Assembly (NCBI RefSeq): GCF_014495685.1
Contig: NZ_JACTVI010000073.1
Location: 1 to 42,515 of the forward strand
Direction: 5' to 3'
Origin: Streptomyces sp. TRM68367
GTDB taxonomy: Bacteria > Actinomycetota > Actinomycetes > Streptomycetales > Streptomycetaceae
DNA length: 42,515 nt
Positions within the stretch are counted from its first letter, which is position 1; each line of letters begins with the position of its first letter. The translations under genes were made by a program, and so were the position numbers. Below the pieces are notes generated by a model. That model had not been told where the DNA came from, did not search any database, and was given only the letters and a program-made list of their open reading frames with translations. Of this stretch, positions 40,666 to 42,515 are shown piece by piece.

Positions 40666-41091
40666 CTACCGGACGTGCCTGACGGGTGCGGCCGGGTTCT
40701 CCGAAGAGCACAGTCCCGACCAGTCGTTGTTGACCTGGGTCACCACGGAGCCGCCGCCCTCGCCCTGTTCACGGAAGCGGGCCGCCGCCGCGCGGCCGCA
40801 GGTGAACGTACCGCGCAGATGGCTGGTGACGACGAGGTCGAAGTCGTCGTCGGTGGTGTTGCGCAGGGGCCTGTCGCGCAGCGCCCCGGCGTTGGTGATC
40901 ATCACGTCCAGCCGGCCGAACTCGTCGGCCGCACGCCGCACCAGCGCGTCGGCGAACTCGGAACCGCCGACCGCGCCGACATGGGCGACGGCCGCTCCGC
41001 CCGCGTCCGTGATCAGACCGACCGTTTCCGCGGCCACCTCGGCATCGAGCGGCATCTGCCGCCGACCTGTGTCCCGGTCGGTCCGGGACAT
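40666..41091 (-). pseudogene. Short-chain dehydrogenase/reductase fragment
   Basis: The 141-codon frame keeps the middle of an SDR: DEFGRLDVMITNAGALRDRP (NAG motif, here after the expected strand) and FDLVVTSHLRGTFTCGRAA. The N-terminal TGxxxGIG nucleotide-binding loop is gone, and the frame is scrambled after GGSVVTQVNNDWSGL, before the YxxxK active site. No function is expected. Confidence 0.7.
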
Positions 41092-41128
41092 CCGTCGCGG
41101 TCGGCACGGCAGTCAGCCGGCCGGGCCG

Positions 41129-41887
41129 TCAGCCCCTCGGCGGCACCAGCCCTTGCCGCACCGCGAACAGCGCGGCCTGGGTCCGGGAGGTGAGCCGGAG
41201 TTTGCGCAGCACGTTGCTCACGTGGGTGCGGGCGGTGCGCTCGCTGATCACCAGCTCGTCGGCGATCTGCTGGTTCGACCGCCCCTCGGCGACGAGGACG
41301 AGGACGTCACGTTCCCGGCCGGTGAGCGAGGCGAGCCCGGTCGGTGGCGAGACGATCTCCTGGGTGAGCCCCCTGGCGACCGCGGGGTCCAGGAACACCT
41401 CGCCCCGGGCGGCCGCGCGGATCGCGGCGACCACCTCACCCGCCTCGGCGTCCTTGAGCAGGTAGCCGGCGGCTCCCTGCGCGAGCGCGGCGTGGACGCG
41501 TTCCATCTCGCCGAAGCTGGTGAGCACCACGACCCGGAGACCGGGGTGGCGCTGCTTGATCACTCCGATCGCAGTCGCCCCGTCCATCCTGGGCATGAGC
41601 AGGTCGATCAGCACCACGTCCGGCAGTTCCCGATGCGCGGCCATCGCGTCCAGTCTGGTGAGCGCCTCCTCACCGTCGGTGGCCTCAGCGGCCACCTCCA
41701 TGTCGTCCAGGACCTTGAGGTAGGCGCGGATGCCCCGGCGTACGACGGCGTGGTCGTCGACGATCAGGACCCGGATCGGGCGGGGTCCGCCGTCTCCCGG
41801 AGCGGGACCGCCGTCGGGGCGCTCCGGGACTCCGAGTCCGCGGGAGGCGACTCCGGTACCCGTACGGGGAGGGGTATGACGACCCAT
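41129..41887 (-). CDS. NarL/FixJ-type response regulator
   Basis: A 252-residue regulator with an extended, non-conserved N-terminus (about 45 residues), a receiver domain (IRVLIVDDHAVVRRGIRAYL, phosphorylated Asp in DVVLIDLLMPRMDG, Lys in YLLKDAEAGEVV) and a LuxR-type helix-turn-helix at the end (LTGRERDVLVLVAEGRSNQQ, ISERTARTHVSNVLRKL). No ATG or GTG lies close to the receiver domain, so the first supported start is ATG 41885-41887, which overlaps the kinase gene by 124 nt. The protein itself looks intact. Its kinase partner is a truncated remnant, so phosphorylation would need a different kinase or a small phosphodonor. Confidence 0.82.
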   Translation of the reverse strand: MGRHTPPRTGTGVASRGLGVPERPDGGPAPGDGGPRPIRVLIVDDHAVVRRGIRAYLKVLDDMEVAAEATDGEEALTRLDAMAAHRELPDVVLIDLLMPRMDGATAIGVIKQRHPGLRVVVLTSFGEMERVHAALAQGAAGYLLKDAEAGEVVAAIRAAARGEVFLDPAVARGLTQEIVSPPTGLASLTGRERDVLVLVAEGRSNQQIADELVISERTARTHVSNVLRKLRLTSRTQAALFAVRQGLVPPRG

Positions 41888-42282
41888 ACGGCCGCACCGC
41901 TCTTCCCGTATCTGATCCTCATGGTGCCGCCCCATCGCTCCGCCCTTTCCCGCATGGTCGTCAGTCCGTAGCCGTGGCCCCAGGCCGGGCCGGTCGTCCG
42001 GCTGTCCTCCCCTTCCGGCCCGGGCCCGCGCCCGCCGGATGCCGCGAGCCCGCGACCGTCGTCCTGGACGCTCGCGGTCAGGGTGTGGTCGCGTACGCCG
42101 AGGCGGATGGTGACGCTGGTGGCCTCCGCGTGCTTGACCACGTTGTGGATGGCCTCCGCGACGATCCGGTACATGTCCTCGGCCAGGTCCGGTTCGACGG
42201 CGTCCAGCTCCGCTCCGCACAGCAGCCGGATGCTTGAACGAGTCGGTGGTGAGCGGGCAGGGGGCGCCTCGTGGCCGGTCAC
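41764..42282 (-). pseudogene. NarL-type sensor kinase, only the ATPase domain left
   Basis: The 172-codon frame encodes the C-terminal HATPase domain of a HisKA_3-type kinase: EDMYRIVAEAIHNVVKHA (N box), SVQDDGRGL (G1) and HGYGLTTMRERAERWGG (G2). The sensor, membrane segments and the phosphorylated-His domain are missing: upstream of about RSSIRLLCGAELDAVEPDL the sequence is unrelated. The frame ends at 41764 inside the response-regulator gene. An 18-residue insert rich in Gly/Glu separates G1 and G2. Without the His domain it cannot be phosphorylated. Confidence 0.75.
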
Positions 42283-42515
42283 AGCATCGTAGCCCCGCGG
42301 ATTCGACCCGGGTCTACGTCATTCGTCCCGTTCACCGCCCGGTCGAAGCGCCGAGCCGGTCGAGTCATTGCACGCGTTCCTCAGGGCTGCGCCCCGCCTA
42401 CCGTGAGGAAGGAGCGCCCCGTGGAGCGCTAGTCCCAATGCCGTGTAGTTAGGGCTTGCCGGGAAACAAGCCGTGGCTTCGGGCCTTGGTCCTCGTTGTT
42501 GTGGTATGGGGAGAC
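42283..42515. other. Right window edge, probable start of another insertion sequence
   Basis: No gene is visible in the last 230 bp. The sequence from about 42425 (AATGCCGTGTAGTTAGGGCT, then TGCCGGGAAACAAGCC) has lower G+C than the rest and looks like the outer end of an insertion sequence whose transposase would lie beyond the window. I could not match it to a named element. It adjoins three broken genes, consistent with IS-driven decay at this edge. Confidence 0.35.

Overview
High G+C DNA with strong third-position G/C bias, GTG/TTG starts and gene families in a familiar order indicate a Streptomyces chromosome (or a very close actinobacterium). From recalled gene order, the middle of the window (acyl-CoA dehydrogenase, UDP-glucose dehydrogenase, two dipeptidase homologues, purE/purK, GtrA, two-component pair, POT transporter, SigI cluster, hut genes) is collinear with the S. 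coelicolor SCO3051-SCO3073 region. That synteny is recalled, not computed here.

Layout. (1) 1-8.9 kb is an accessory, damaged block: an ISAzo13-family transposase with an altered catalytic motif, an ISAs1-family transposase cut off in its DDE domain, then a large RHS/YD-repeat toxin gene into which the ISAs1 piece runs directly. The rhs gene carries at least four lesions but keeps an open distal half ending in a PD-(D/E)XK-like nuclease domain, followed by a hairpin and a gene that may encode the immunity protein. (2) 8.9-22.4 kb is conserved core: acyl-CoA dehydrogenase, UDP-glucose dehydrogenase, a CGNR regulator, two VOC proteins, a dipeptidase-like protein without its zinc ligands, a MerR/OYE deletion scar, an intact dipeptidase coupled to purE and purK, GtrA, an OmpR-type two-component pair and a POT transporter. 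(3) 22.4-26.7 kb holds four surface-protein genes on the minus strand (LPQTG protein, DUF916-like protein, neocarzinostatin-like domain protein, LAETG protein); the last three overlap by 4 nt each. (4) 26.9-31.3 kb is a SigB-family partner-switching module (anti-sigma kinase, antagonist, sigI), followed by a 9-bp tandem repeat and an unusual protein that joins sigma-like, zinc-finger, transmembrane and ricin-lectin segments. (5) 31.3-37.0 kb is a histidine-utilisation operon (hutU, M20 hydrolase, hutF, hutI) transcribed leftwards with every junction overlapping or nearly so. (6) 37.1-40.2 kb has a PLP-dependent decarboxylase homologue, a membrane protein and an RpiR regulator. (7) 40.2-42.5 kb is decayed: an ammonia-lyase fragment, an SDR fragment, a kinase missing its N-terminal half with its response regulator, and probably the edge of another insertion sequence.

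How the parts relate. Histidine carbon enters through HutU, HutI and HutF, and the M20 hydrolase is the best local candidate for the last step (formylglutamate hydrolysis); no intact histidine ammonia-lyase is present. PurK and PurE convert AIR to CAIR in purine synthesis. SigI is presumably held by the anti-sigma kinase and released by the STAS antagonist. The LPQTG/LAETG proteins would need a sortase encoded elsewhere.

Most notable: a family of three same-orientation repeats, each lying about 17-25 nt beyond the stop codon of a minus-strand gene (a probable 3'-UTR/terminator element); the dipeptidase pseudoenzyme beside its intact paralogue; the sigma-like/ricin fusion next to sigI; and the four-gene surface cluster.
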